NCBI RefSeq assembly: GCF_020621385.1
Contig: NZ_JAESVA010000004.1
Location: 482,691 to 546,690, forward strand
DNA from: Acidisoma cellulosilyticum
GTDB taxonomy: Bacteria > Pseudomonadota > Alphaproteobacteria > Acetobacterales > Acetobacteraceae
DNA length: 64,000 bases
Direction: 5' to 3'
The notes beneath the pieces were generated by a model. The model saw nothing but the letters and a program-made list of their open reading frames with translations. It searched no databases and had not been told where the DNA came from. The position numbers and the translations under genes are program-made. This document shows positions 8,678 through 17,841 of this stretch, piece by piece (positions within the stretch are counted from its first letter, which is position 1; the number at the start of each line of letters is the position of its first letter).

Positions 8678-9943
8678 ATGCTCAAGGCTATGATCGGCGT
8701 AGTTTCGCTTGGTGTAAGCTTGCTCGCGTCCACGGCCATCGTGCAGGCCAAGACCGTCATCACCGTTCTGCATGAGGAGACCAATCCGGCGACGGTCGGC
8801 CTTTGGACGCATATCGCTGCCAACTATGAAAAAGCCCATCCCGATGTCGTCGTGCAATTCCAGTATCTGGAAAACGAGGCCTATAAGGCCAAGCTGCCGA
8901 CCATGCTGCAAAGCAGCGACCGGCCGGATATCATCTGGAGCTGGGCGGGCGGCGTGATGCACGCCCAGATCGATGCCGGCTATCTGCGCCCGCTCGGTGC
9001 GGCCGCACTGGCCGTTCTGCCGAAGATGGTGCCGGCGGATGCCGCGGCCTATGACGTCGACGGCAAATATTACGGCCTGCCGATTCTGACCGATGACGTC
9101 TGCTTTTTCTATAACAAGCAGCTCTTTGCCAAGGCCGGGGTCGATGCCAGCCAGATCAAGACCTGGGACGATCTTCTGGCGGCCGTCAAAAAAATAAAGG
9201 CGGCCGGGATCACCCCGATTGCGGTCGGTGCGGGCGAGAAATGGCCGATGCATTTCTATTGGGCCTATCTCGCCATGCGTGAAGGCGGCGGCGATATCAT
9301 CGCGCAGGCGCAGGCCGGCAAGAACGGTGCATTCGCAGGTCCCGCTTTTGTCGCGGCCGGGGAGCGCCTGCAGGAATTGGCCAAGCTGCAGCCCTTCCAG
9401 GCCGGCTATGTCGGCACGCTTGCACTGCAGGCGGACGGTATGTTCGGTGACGGCAAGGCGGCCATGGAGCTCATGGGCAATTGGCTGCTGGGAACCCAGG
9501 CCGGCAACGCGGCAGACGGAAAAGGCTTGGCGCTGTCCGATATCGGCGTTTTCGGCTTCCCGACGATCCCGAATACGCCCGGCCGAGCGAGTGACGAACT
9601 CGGCGGCGTCAACGGCTGGCTGGTGACGAAAAGCGCGCCACCCGCGGCTGACGATTTTCTGGCCTTCTTCTATCAGCCGAAATACCAGCAGGAGGCGGCG
9701 GCTTCCGGTATCTATATCCCGGCGCTGGCCGGCACCAGTTCCGCCATTTCCAACCCCCTGGTGCAGCAGATCGCCGGTTGGCTGGACAAAGCCAGCACCC
9801 TGCAGATTTTCTTTGATCAGGCGCTTGGGCCATCGGTCGGTCGTGTCGTCAACGACGCTTCGGTCGCGGTCGCGGCAGGGCAGATGACGCCCAAGGCGGC
9901 AGCGCAGTCCGTGCAGCAGGCATGGGACGACGAACAGCAATAG
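8678..9943 (+). CDS. carbohydrate ABC transporter substrate-binding protein (CUT1)
   Basis: Periplasmic sugar-binding protein of 421 residues. A Sec signal peptide ends near residue 24 (VQA, then KTVITVLHEE). The mature chain has the family-1 features: RPDIIWSWAGG near residue 85, YGLPILTDDVCFFYNKQLF near residue 135, and GDGKAAMELMGNW near residue 260. It is followed by two permeases and divergent from a ROK regulator. This second importer is not a duplicate of the first: its binding protein shares only the general fold with the one at 98-1324. The substrate is unknown. Confidence 0.9.
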   Translation: MLKAMIGVVSLGVSLLASTAIVQAKTVITVLHEETNPATVGLWTHIAANYEKAHPDVVVQFQYLENEAYKAKLPTMLQSSDRPDIIWSWAGGVMHAQIDAGYLRPLGAAALAVLPKMVPADAAAYDVDGKYYGLPILTDDVCFFYNKQLFAKAGVDASQIKTWDDLLAAVKKIKAAGITPIAVGAGEKWPMHFYWAYLAMREGGGDIIAQAQAGKNGAFAGPAFVAAGERLQELAKLQPFQAGYVGTLALQADGMFGDGKAAMELMGNWLLGTQAGNAADGKGLALSDIGVFGFPTIPNTPGRASDELGGVNGWLVTKSAPPAADDFLAFFYQPKYQQEAAASGIYIPALAGTSSAISNPLVQQIAGWLDKASTLQIFFDQALGPSVGRVVNDASVAVAAGQMTPKAAAQSVQQAWDDEQQ

Positions 9944-9968
9944 GGCAGAACGGCGAGGGGAGGCAGCG

Positions 9969-10859
9969 ATGGCGAGCATAGTACAAGGCATGCGCCGGGA
10001 TAATGGCGCGCTCCTCACGGTTCTGCTGTTTGTGCCGCCGGCTGTGCTGCTGTTCACGATCTTCGTTATCCTGCCATTGGGACAGGCAGCCTGGTTCAGC
10101 CTCTTCAAATGGAACGGCCTCGGCTGGCCGCATGATTTCATCGGCCTGCAGAATTACGGACGACTTCTGCAGTCATCGAACTTCCGCACCGCCTTTTGCA
10201 ACAATCTGCTGATCATCGTCTTTTCCATCGCCATCCAACTGCCGCTCGGCCTCGGCATGGCCTTGCTGCTGGCCCGTCGCGCCTGGGGTTCGGTCGCCTT
10301 CCGACTGATCTTTTTCCTGCCCTATGTCCTGGCCGATGTCGCGGCCGGCCTTATCTTTCGCTTCATTTTCGATGGCAATTATGGGCCGATTTCATCGCTC
10401 ATCCAAGCCATGGGCGGGCAGCCGCTATTCATGCTGGCAGACCCGAATCTTGCCTTCACGGCCATCATCATCGTCGTCGTGTGGAAATATTTCGGCTTTC
10501 ACATGATGCTTTATATCGCGGGCCTCCAGGGGATCGATCGTCAGCTATACGAAGCGGCCGAGATTGACGGCGCCAATGCCCGCCAGCGCTTCGTCTCCAT
10601 TACCCTGCCGCAGCTGGCACCGATGCTGAAACTCTCGGTCTTCTTCTCCGTCATCGGTGCGTTGCAGCTATTCGACATGATCATCCCGCTGACGGGCGGT
10701 GGGCCTTTCGAAAAGACCAATACCATGGTCACGTTCATGTACAGCTTCGGCATCACGCGCATGCGGGTAGGCTATGGCTCGGCCGTCGGCGTTATTCTGT
10801 TTCTTGTCTGCGTGATTTTTGCCTTGTTCTATCAGCGGATTTTGATGCGAGATGAGTGA
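9969..10859 (+). CDS. sugar ABC transporter permease (MalF type)
   Basis: A 296-residue inner-membrane permease with six or so hydrophobic segments and the EAA loop YEAAEIDGANARQRF-VSITLPQL near residue 200. It begins 25 bases after the binding-protein stop, with a GGGGAGG ribosome site before the ATG, and overlaps the next permease by eight bases. It forms the first half of the second CUT1 importer. Confidence 0.9.
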   Translation: MASIVQGMRRDNGALLTVLLFVPPAVLLFTIFVILPLGQAAWFSLFKWNGLGWPHDFIGLQNYGRLLQSSNFRTAFCNNLLIIVFSIAIQLPLGLGMALLLARRAWGSVAFRLIFFLPYVLADVAAGLIFRFIFDGNYGPISSLIQAMGGQPLFMLADPNLAFTAIIIVVVWKYFGFHMMLYIAGLQGIDRQLYEAAEIDGANARQRFVSITLPQLAPMLKLSVFFSVIGALQLFDMIIPLTGGGPFEKTNTMVTFMYSFGITRMRVGYGSAVGVILFLVCVIFALFYQRILMRDE

Positions 10860-11763
10860 TTTGTCTCTCAGCCGGACGCGTGCAAACCGGATGGCGGATC
10901 GTGACGCCGATCGCGCAGGGGCGCAAACCTCCCGCCGCGCGGGACAACGCCGATTTGCCATCTGGCGCGCGGCGATCCTGATCATTATGGCCGGCATCGT
11001 GTTGATGCCGCTTGGCGCCACGCTGCTCGGTGGTTTCAAGACCGTCGGGGAATTGCGTACCAATCCGCTCGGCCTGCCGCGAGTCTGGCTCTGGCATAAT
11101 TATTGGGACATTCTGGCGAGCCTGCGTTACTGGCGCGTGCTGGGCAATTCGCTGCTCATTGCGAGCCTGACGGTGGTGCTTACCCTGGCACTTGCCGCGA
11201 CGGCCGCTTTCGCCTTCGCCCATCTGCGTTTCTTCGGGCGCAAATTCCTCTTCAACTATCTGGTGCTGGGGCTGATGTTCCCGGCCGCTGCCGCCATTCT
11301 GCCCTTGTTCATCCGGGTGCGGCAGCTGGGGCTGGTGGACACGCCCTGGGGCGTCATTCTGCCGCAGGTCGCCTTCGGCCTCGCCATGGCCGTGCTGCTG
11401 CTGCGCAACGCCTTCCGCCAATTGCCGACGGAGCTGCTGGACGCAGCGCTGGTCGACGGTTGCAGCTATATCCGCTACTTCACGCATATCACGCTGCCGC
11501 TGTCCCGGCCGATCCTGTCGACCGTCGGCGTCATCGCCTTCGTCGGCAGCTGGAACAATTACCTCGTCCCGCTCATCATGCTCGACAGTAATTCTCTCTT
11601 CCCTTGGCCGCTTGGGCTGATGGATTACCAGGGTGAGTATTCGACCGCCTGGCAACTGGTGCTGGCCTTCATCACCCTGACCATCCTGCCCGCGATCCTC
11701 ATGTTCCTGCTGGCGCAGCGATATATCGTGGAGGGGCTGACGGCCGGCGCGGTGAAGGGCTAG
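10852..11763 (+). CDS. sugar ABC transporter permease (MalG type)
   Basis: A 303-residue inner-membrane permease. The N-terminal 35 residues are polar and Arg-rich, followed by about six membrane segments and the EAA-type loop LDAALVDGCSYIRYF-THITLP near residue 205. The C-terminus YIVEGLTAGAVKG is typical of MalG-like permeases and matches the end of the permease at 2234-3055 (GLTAGALK). As with the first importer, no ATPase follows, so both may share one ATPase encoded elsewhere. Confidence 0.9.
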   Translation: MSDLSLSRTRANRMADRDADRAGAQTSRRAGQRRFAIWRAAILIIMAGIVLMPLGATLLGGFKTVGELRTNPLGLPRVWLWHNYWDILASLRYWRVLGNSLLIASLTVVLTLALAATAAFAFAHLRFFGRKFLFNYLVLGLMFPAAAAILPLFIRVRQLGLVDTPWGVILPQVAFGLAMAVLLLRNAFRQLPTELLDAALVDGCSYIRYFTHITLPLSRPILSTVGVIAFVGSWNNYLVPLIMLDSNSLFPWPLGLMDYQGEYSTAWQLVLAFITLTILPAILMFLLAQRYIVEGLTAGAVKG

Positions 11764-11860
11764 GTTGAACACCTCATCATATCATTGATTTTGCTGTTCT
11801 GTTTTGATTGTCTGTGCGTGTCGGTGGAGGCGCGCATGAGTGGCGGTGATCGATGAGGCC

Positions 11861-12925
11861 TCACTCTGCTTTCGGTTTGCCTTGGATTGTCTGTATGACG
11901 GCGTGCATAAGGACCGAAATCAGCATACCCAGAAGGCCGCCCAGAACGACATTGAACGCCCGGCTGGCCGCCAAGACATCCCCCTGGCCCAGCACCATCA
12001 GTGCCAGGGCAACGCAGGCACAACGCAGCCCGAAGGCGAGGACATAGCGGCGAATTGCTACCAGCGTCAGCAATGCCGCCAGTGCGGCCAGCCCATAGGT
12101 CAGGCCGTCATGCGGGAGGATGAAGCTGGCGCCGATACCGAGCGGTACCCCCACCAAAGCTCCTGTCAGTCGCTCCCGCAACTTGCGCCGATCACTGGCC
12201 GTTGTCCCGGTGATGACGCTGGCTGCCGACCAGATCACCCATTCTCCATATTGCAGATGCTGCCATTCCACGACGCCGGCCGTCACGGCAACGGCCACAA
12301 ATGTAGCGGCCATGGGTTCAAGGACGCGCTGACGTTCGCCGTGATCGCTCCGACGAAACAGGCGCCAGAACCCATGGCTATGGCCGGTGAGCGCGCCGGT
12401 GCTTTGCCGATAGCGGATGATCGATAGAATCAGCCCAGGGACAACGGCGGCCGCCAGATAGGGCAGAAAGTGAAGACCGCGCAATGCCAGAACGCCGGGT
12501 GCCGAACCGTCTCTGAGATCCGAAGCGAGATAAAGGATGGGAATGAAGGTCCAGCTTCCGAGAGACCGAAACGTCGCTCCGTAGGAGCGTAACATGACGC
12601 TGGCCCCGCCCAGGCTCGCCGCACCGAGGACAAATAATGGTGGAACGGCGAAAGAGATGAGCAAAAGGATAATGCCCGCCGCCACGACAGCAGCGTGCAA
12701 AATGACCCCGAGCGGAGCAAGACCGACTTTTTCAACAACTATATAGATCGCCATACCGACGATCATCGCCCGCCACCATTGAAGATTACCCGAGAGGCCG
12801 GCGGCGAGCATGAGCGGCGACAAAACGATGAGCGTTATGACCAGCGTTTGCCAGTCAATCTCCCGCTGCAGGCGCCAAAACAGCATTCTTGCCTTGATAA
12901 CCCAAACACCTGATCCCATCGCCAT
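11861..12925 (-). CDS. FUSC-family inner-membrane protein
   Basis: A 354-residue membrane protein with two blocks of hydrophobic helices (about residues 25-170 and 205-340) separated by a short polar stretch. The second block carries an R-A-F-N-V-V-L-G-G-L-L-G pattern seen near the end of FUSC (fusaric acid resistance/YccS-like) domains. The family is linked to export of aromatic acids, usually with a periplasmic partner, but no adaptor is adjacent. It is convergent with the second sugar importer and divergent from the RND pump. Family membership is fairly secure; substrate and direction are not. Confidence 0.6.
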   Translation of the reverse strand: MAMGSGVWVIKARMLFWRLQREIDWQTLVITLIVLSPLMLAAGLSGNLQWWRAMIVGMAIYIVVEKVGLAPLGVILHAAVVAAGIILLLISFAVPPLFVLGAASLGGASVMLRSYGATFRSLGSWTFIPILYLASDLRDGSAPGVLALRGLHFLPYLAAAVVPGLILSIIRYRQSTGALTGHSHGFWRLFRRSDHGERQRVLEPMAATFVAVAVTAGVVEWQHLQYGEWVIWSAASVITGTTASDRRKLRERLTGALVGVPLGIGASFILPHDGLTYGLAALAALLTLVAIRRYVLAFGLRCACVALALMVLGQGDVLAASRAFNVVLGGLLGMLISVLMHAVIQTIQGKPKAE

Positions 12926-13267
12926 TCCCAGTAGGGGCTCTGCTTCTTAGTCCGCGCGGCCGCCTTCGACGCAGAAACGCGCGTGCATTATCACGTTAAC
13001 GCGCGGTATGCCTCTCTCACGTGTCCGGCCTGCGCCTCCGGGACATTCTGGCACTGAAGCGACGCAAAGCCCGCGGCGGAATGGTGCATGACATGGCCTT
13101 TGCCAGTTTCCTGCCGATGGATGCTATCTGCGTGACGTATAGTAACAAAAATCCCGTTTCGATTGTCCGGATTTCCCAGTAAAACGCCAGGAAGAGAGCG
13201 ACTGGGAGGTGACACATCTTAGCCGAATGCTCGGTTAGGTGCCGCGGCCCGATAAAAGGGTTCAATC
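12926..13267. promoter_or_regulatory. intergenic region between FUSC gene and RND pump, with operator-like palindrome
   Basis: No gene is seen in these 342 bases. At 13218-13239 there is an imperfect palindrome, CTTAGCCGA-ATGC-TCGGTTAGG (seven of nine positions symmetrical), ending 28 bases before the pump start. It could be an operator for a TetR- or MarR-type repressor, or form a leader hairpin. No regulator gene is adjacent. The AAGGG before 13268 is a plausible ribosome site for the TTG start of the pump. Confidence 0.4.
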
Positions 13268-16200
13268 TTGATCGCCATTGTTCGCCTAGCGCTCAGAAAA
13301 CCCTACACGTTTATTGTGATGGCGATCCTCATCATGATCTTCGGCGTCATGTCCGCGCTGCGGACACCGGTGGATATCTTTCCGAATATAAACATTCCCG
13401 TCGTCAGTGCCGTTTGGAGCTATACGGGATTGTCGCCGGACGGAATGGCCGGCAGGGTGGTGTCGATTTACGAGCGTTCCCTGACGACCACCGTCAACGA
13501 TATCCAGCATATCGAGAGTCAGTCCCTGGCCGGCTACGGCATCGTGAAAGTCTTCTTTCAGCCGAATGTGAACATCAATACGGCGCTGGCTCAAGTAACG
13601 GCCATTTCACAGACCGTTCTCAAGCAAATGCCGGCGGGTATTACGCCACCTATTATTCTAAGCTATAACGCGTCCAGCGTGCCGATTATTCAGCTCGCCT
13701 TGTCAAGCAACCGCTATTCGCAGACCAGGCTTAATGATCTTGCGATGAACTTCATTCGTCCGCAGATCACCACGGTGCAAGGCTCGGCCATTCCGGCCCC
13801 CTACGGTGGCGCATCGCGGCAGTTGCAGATCGACCTCAATCAGCAGGCACTGCAATCCTACGGGATTTCGGCCGCCGATGTCGTGAATGCGCTGACGACG
13901 CAGAATTTGATCACACCTGCCGGCACAGAGAAGATCGGGAAGTTTGAATATACGGTCTCGCTCAACGACTCCCCCTTGCGCATGGCGTCATTCAGCGATC
14001 TTCCCATTAAAGTAGTGCATGACACGGTAATCTATATGCGTGATGTCGGCACCGTCCATGACGGCAGCCCGCCGCAGACCAATCGTGTGGAGCTGGACGG
14101 CAAGCCCGGCGTGCTGATGACCGTGCTGAAAAATGGCTCCGTCTCCACGCTGGCGATCATCGCAGGGATTAAGAAACTATTGCCCCAGGTGTCGCAGCTT
14201 CTGCCCCCAGGGGTCGATATGCGTGCCGTGGGGGACCAGTCCGTTTTCGTCAAGGATTCGGTCACCGCGGTCATAAGGGAAGGCGTCATTGCCGCAGGAC
14301 TGACGGCGATCATGATACTGCTGTTTCTCGGCAGTTGGCGTTCGACCCTGATCATCACGATTTCCATTCCTCTCGCCATTCTCAGTTCCATCACCATTCT
14401 TTCGCTGCTCGGCGAGACGATCAATGTCATGACCCTCGGCGGACTAGCCCTGGCCGTCGGCATTCTCGTCGATGATGCAACGGTGACGATCGAGAACATC
14501 AATTTCCATCTTGAGCAGGGCAAGAAGATCGAGCCGGCCATCATGGACGGCGCCCAGCAGATCGTCCTGCCCGCGACCGTATCCTTGCTGTGCATCACGA
14601 TCGCCTTCACGCCGATGTTCGGTCTGGGTGGCGTCGCCGGCTATCTTTTTCGCCCGCTGGCCGAAGCCGTCGTCTTTGCGATGATGAGCTCCTACGTCTT
14701 GTCGCGGACATTGGTGCCGACCATGGCCAATTTCCTGCTTCGTGGCACATCGACCCTGCCGCATGGGAGCAAAGGGGCTGCCAGTCGCAATCCGTTCTCC
14801 TTATTCCAGCAGAAGTTCGAGCAGGGTTTCGAATTTGTGCGCAGCCTCTACCGTGGTCTGCTCACTCTGGCACTCCAGGCGCGGTTACCGGTGATCGGCG
14901 GGTTCTTTGCCATTGTCGTGCTATCCGCAGGGCTTGTGCCTTATCTCGGCCAGAACTTCTTTCCGGATATCGATTCCGGCGAGATCAAGTTGCATGTCAG
15001 GGCGCAGACCGGCACACGCATCGAAGCCGTTACGCGCCTGATCGAGCAAGTGACGCGGACGATCCGGGTTTTGGTCCCGCCGGATCAGATTGGGAGCATC
15101 GTCAACAATATCGGTTTGCCGATCAGCGGCATTAATCTCTCCTACGGCAATTCCGGCACGGTGAGCGTGGCGGATGCCGATATGCTGATCACGTTGAAGG
15201 GGCAGCACCGGCCGACGGACGAGATCGTGAAAATGCTGCGCGAAAAGTTGCCGGCAGCCTATCCCGGCACGGTCTTTTCCTTCCTGCCGGCCGATATCGT
15301 CACGCAAATCCTCAATTTTGGTCTGCCGGCGCCAATCGATGTTCAGATTGTCGGCAGTAATCTGACGGCGAGCCGAGCCTATGCCGATGATATTCTGGCA
15401 AGGCTCAGGCGAATACCCGGTGTTGCCGATGCAAGGATTCAGCAGGCCTTTCAAACACCGACGCTTAACGTCAACCTGAACCGGACCTTTGCCAGCATGG
15501 TCGGTGTAACGGAAGGCAATGCTGCCACCAGCATGCTGGACACGCTCGGCGGCAGCACGCAGACGACGCCGATCTATTGGCTTAACCCGGCGACCGGCGT
15601 GTCCTATCCGGTTGCGGTGCAGACCCCGCAATACGCCATGAGTTCGTTGGGCGATCTCGATAACCTGCCGCTGCGCGCCGCCGGGTCCACGCAGTTGCTC
15701 GGCGGGCTGGCGACGATACAGCCGGGGCCGAGCGATGCGATTGTGACCCATTACAACACGCGACCGGTGATCGATATCTACGCAACCCCGCAAGGGCGCG
15801 ATCTGGGTGCCATCGCTGCGGATATTCGCAAAGTCCTGGCCGAAACGTCGCATGATCTGCCGCGTGCGACCTCGGTCTCTCTCATCGGGCAGGTCAGCAC
15901 CATGGCCAGCGCCTATGCTCAGCTTTATTATGGGCTCGGCTTCGCAATCGTCCTGATCTATTTGCTGATCGTCGTGACCTTCCAATCCTGGCTCGATCCC
16001 TTCGTCATTGTTCTGGCCTTGCCGTTCGCGCTGGCCGGGATCGTCTGGATGCTGTTCATCACCAATACCACGCTCTCGGTTCCGGCGCTGACCGGTGCCA
16101 TTATGTGTATGGGCGTCGCGACCGCGAACAGTATTCTGGTCATTAGTTTCGCCCGCGAGCGGTTGGCAGCCGGACGGAATTCTCTTCAGGCGGTGATGGA

Positions 16201-16438
16201 GGCCGGCAGCACCCGGTTTCGCCCGGTGGTGATGACGGCGCTGGCCATGATCATCGGCATGGCGCCGATGGCGATCGAGCCGGGTCAGAACGCGCCGCTC
16301 GGCCGGGCGGTCATCGGTGGTCTGATCTTCGCCACTTGTGCCACTCTTTTCTTTGTTCCGCTTGTCTTTTCCTTAGTCCATGCACGCGACCATCTGAAAG
16401 CCCCGGCGGGCGCGATGGCTGCGGCACACCTGTCCTGA
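13268..16438 (+). CDS. RND efflux pump inner-membrane subunit (HAE1/AcrB type)
   Basis: A 1056-residue proton-driven efflux transporter. It has the RND plan: one N-terminal helix, a periplasmic domain of about 300 residues, a helix block, a second periplasmic domain and a final block. The proton-relay Asp pair in helix 4 is present (GILVDDATVTIEN, near residues 402-403). It starts at TTG (13268), preceded by AAGGG; no better ATG gives the canonical N-terminus MIAIVRLALRKPYTFI. The adaptor gene follows, the reverse of the usual adaptor-then-pump order, and no TolC-like outer-membrane gene is nearby. It is closer to the broad multidrug or solvent pumps than to metal pumps, which carry a different helix-4 signature. 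Confidence 0.93.
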   Translation: MIAIVRLALRKPYTFIVMAILIMIFGVMSALRTPVDIFPNINIPVVSAVWSYTGLSPDGMAGRVVSIYERSLTTTVNDIQHIESQSLAGYGIVKVFFQPNVNINTALAQVTAISQTVLKQMPAGITPPIILSYNASSVPIIQLALSSNRYSQTRLNDLAMNFIRPQITTVQGSAIPAPYGGASRQLQIDLNQQALQSYGISAADVVNALTTQNLITPAGTEKIGKFEYTVSLNDSPLRMASFSDLPIKVVHDTVIYMRDVGTVHDGSPPQTNRVELDGKPGVLMTVLKNGSVSTLAIIAGIKKLLPQVSQLLPPGVDMRAVGDQSVFVKDSVTAVIREGVIAAGLTAIMILLFLGSWRSTLIITISIPLAILSSITILSLLGETINVMTLGGLALAVGILVDDATVTIENINFHLEQGKKIEPAIMDGAQQIVLPATVSLLCITIAFTPMFGLGGVAGYLFRPLAEAVVFAMMSSYVLSRTLVPTMANFLLRGTSTLPHGSKGAASRNPFSLFQQKFEQGFEFVRSLYRGLLTLALQARLPVIGGFFAIVVLSAGLVPYLGQNFFPDIDSGEIKLHVRAQTGTRIEAVTRLIEQVTRTIRVLVPPDQIGSIVNNIGLPISGINLSYGNSGTVSVADADMLITLKGQHRPTDEIVKMLREKLPAAYPGTVFSFLPADIVTQILNFGLPAPIDVQIVGSNLTASRAYADDILARLRRIPGVADARIQQAFQTPTLNVNLNRTFASMVGVTEGNAATSMLDTLGGSTQTTPIYWLNPATGVSYPVAVQTPQYAMSSLGDLDNLPLRAAGSTQLLGGLATIQPGPSDAIVTHYNTRPVIDIYATPQGRDLGAIAADIRKVLAETSHDLPRATSVSLIGQVSTMASAYAQLYYGLGFAIVLIYLLIVVTFQSWLDPFVIVLALPFALAGIVWMLFITNTTLSVPALTGAIMCMGVATANSILVISFARERLAAGRNSLQAVMEAGSTRFRPVVMTALAMIIGMAPMAIEPGQNAPLGRAVIGGLIFATCATLFFVPLVFSLVHARDHLKAPAGAMAAAHLS

Positions 16439-16460
16439 TGTCGCCGAGAACGGAGTTCTC

Positions 16461-17681
16461 ATGTCCATAGAACCATCCCGAGACCCGGACGACGGCGGCG
16501 CCACGAACAGGCAGCCGGATCATCACGCCGTCGCCGAGCCGCCGATACGCGCTATTCGTCCCTGGTGGGTCGGTGTCACCGGTCTTGTCCTGGCCATGGG
16601 CGCCGTTCTTCTGGTCGTGCGGGGCATTTCGGCGCGCGCCCATACAGAGAATGCTTTGAGCATCTGGACCAATGCGCAAGCGGTGCCGACAGTCGCCCTG
16701 GTTGAGCCGACGGTCGACGAACAGGCACGTCAGATTACGCTGCCGGGCACGATTCAGGCATTTTACGCGGCACCGATCTATCCGCGTGTCACGGGCTATG
16801 TGAAATCCTGGAGCACGGATATTGGTGCTCATGTCAGCAAAGGCCAGGTACTGGCGACGATCGACACGCCTGACCTCGATCAGCAGCTCATCCAGGCGCA
16901 AGCCAATCTTGCGAGCGCGGTTGCGGGTGAGCAACTGGCAGCGGTCACGGCGAACCGCTGGTCTCAGCTTCTGAAATCCCAGACGGTGTCGGTGCAGGAT
17001 CAGAACGAGAAGATATCCGACGCGATCGCGAAGCAGGCGGCCGTGCAGGCGGCCCAGGCCAATGTCGGGCAATTGGAGGCGTTTCAGCGTTACAAGAATA
17101 TTGTAGCCCCGTTCGACGGGATCGTGACGGCGCGTCACGTCGATATCGGCGATCTCGTTTCCGCGGGCAGCGCCGGCTCCGCTCTATTTCAGGTTTCGGA
17201 CGTTCATAAAGTGCGCATCTACGTTCAGGTTCCGCAGGCTTTCGCCGGCAAAATGCAGCCTGGGCTCAACGCAACGCTCAATCTGCCGCAATATCCTGAT
17301 GAGATCTTCGACGCCAAGCTGGCGACGACGGCCAATGCATTCGATGAGGCATCGCGGACGGTGCAAGTTGAGCTGCAAGCCGATAATGCGAATGACAAGC
17401 TTTGGCCGGGGACCTTTGCCGAGGTCTCATTCTCCGTCCCGGCTGCCGCGCATGTTTTGCATGTTCCCGCAACGGCACTCGTGCTGGATGCCAATGGTGT
17501 CCGTGTCGCCTTGCTCGGCAGTGGTGACAAGGTCAAATTCCAGACCGTGACCCTGGGGCGTGACCTCGGGGATCAGGCCGAAGTGTTGAGCGGGCTCTCA
17601 CTGGCCGACAAACTCATCGACAGCCCGCCGGAATGGTTGAGTGCGGGCGATACGGTGAAAGTCGCAAGCCAGGCACGATAA
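16461..17681 (+). CDS. RND efflux pump periplasmic adaptor (membrane fusion protein)
   Basis: A 406-residue HlyD/AcrA-type adaptor bridging the pump to an outer-membrane channel. Residues 1-33 are cytoplasmic and Pro/Arg-rich, residues 34-55 form a single membrane anchor, and no lipobox is present. The lipoyl half motifs are PRVTGYVKSW near residue 110 and IVAPFDGIVTARHVDIGD near residue 212, separated by an alpha-hairpin of about 90 residues. It starts 23 bases after the pump gene, so the two are co-transcribed. Confidence 0.92.
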   Translation: MSIEPSRDPDDGGATNRQPDHHAVAEPPIRAIRPWWVGVTGLVLAMGAVLLVVRGISARAHTENALSIWTNAQAVPTVALVEPTVDEQARQITLPGTIQAFYAAPIYPRVTGYVKSWSTDIGAHVSKGQVLATIDTPDLDQQLIQAQANLASAVAGEQLAAVTANRWSQLLKSQTVSVQDQNEKISDAIAKQAAVQAAQANVGQLEAFQRYKNIVAPFDGIVTARHVDIGDLVSAGSAGSALFQVSDVHKVRIYVQVPQAFAGKMQPGLNATLNLPQYPDEIFDAKLATTANAFDEASRTVQVELQADNANDKLWPGTFAEVSFSVPAAAHVLHVPATALVLDANGVRVALLGSGDKVKFQTVTLGRDLGDQAEVLSGLSLADKLIDSPPEWLSAGDTVKVASQAR

Positions 17682-17841
17682 TCCAGGGATCTGATGACCT
17701 GCCTGCTGACAAGTGGTTGCGCTGTCGCAGAAAATTGAACCGGACAGGCTCAGGTTGATCGTAAATTTGCCTTGGCCCGATCGCCCCGGCCAAGGGAATG
17801 AGTGCTAACCTTGATTTGGCTGGCAGCATCGGGAGGATGGC

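Noticed and set aside
8621-10141. Long minus-strand open frame of 506 codons
   Set aside because: It lies opposite the binding protein at 8678-9943, is rich in Arg, His and Gln in the way antisense frames of GC-rich genes are, and shows no domain.
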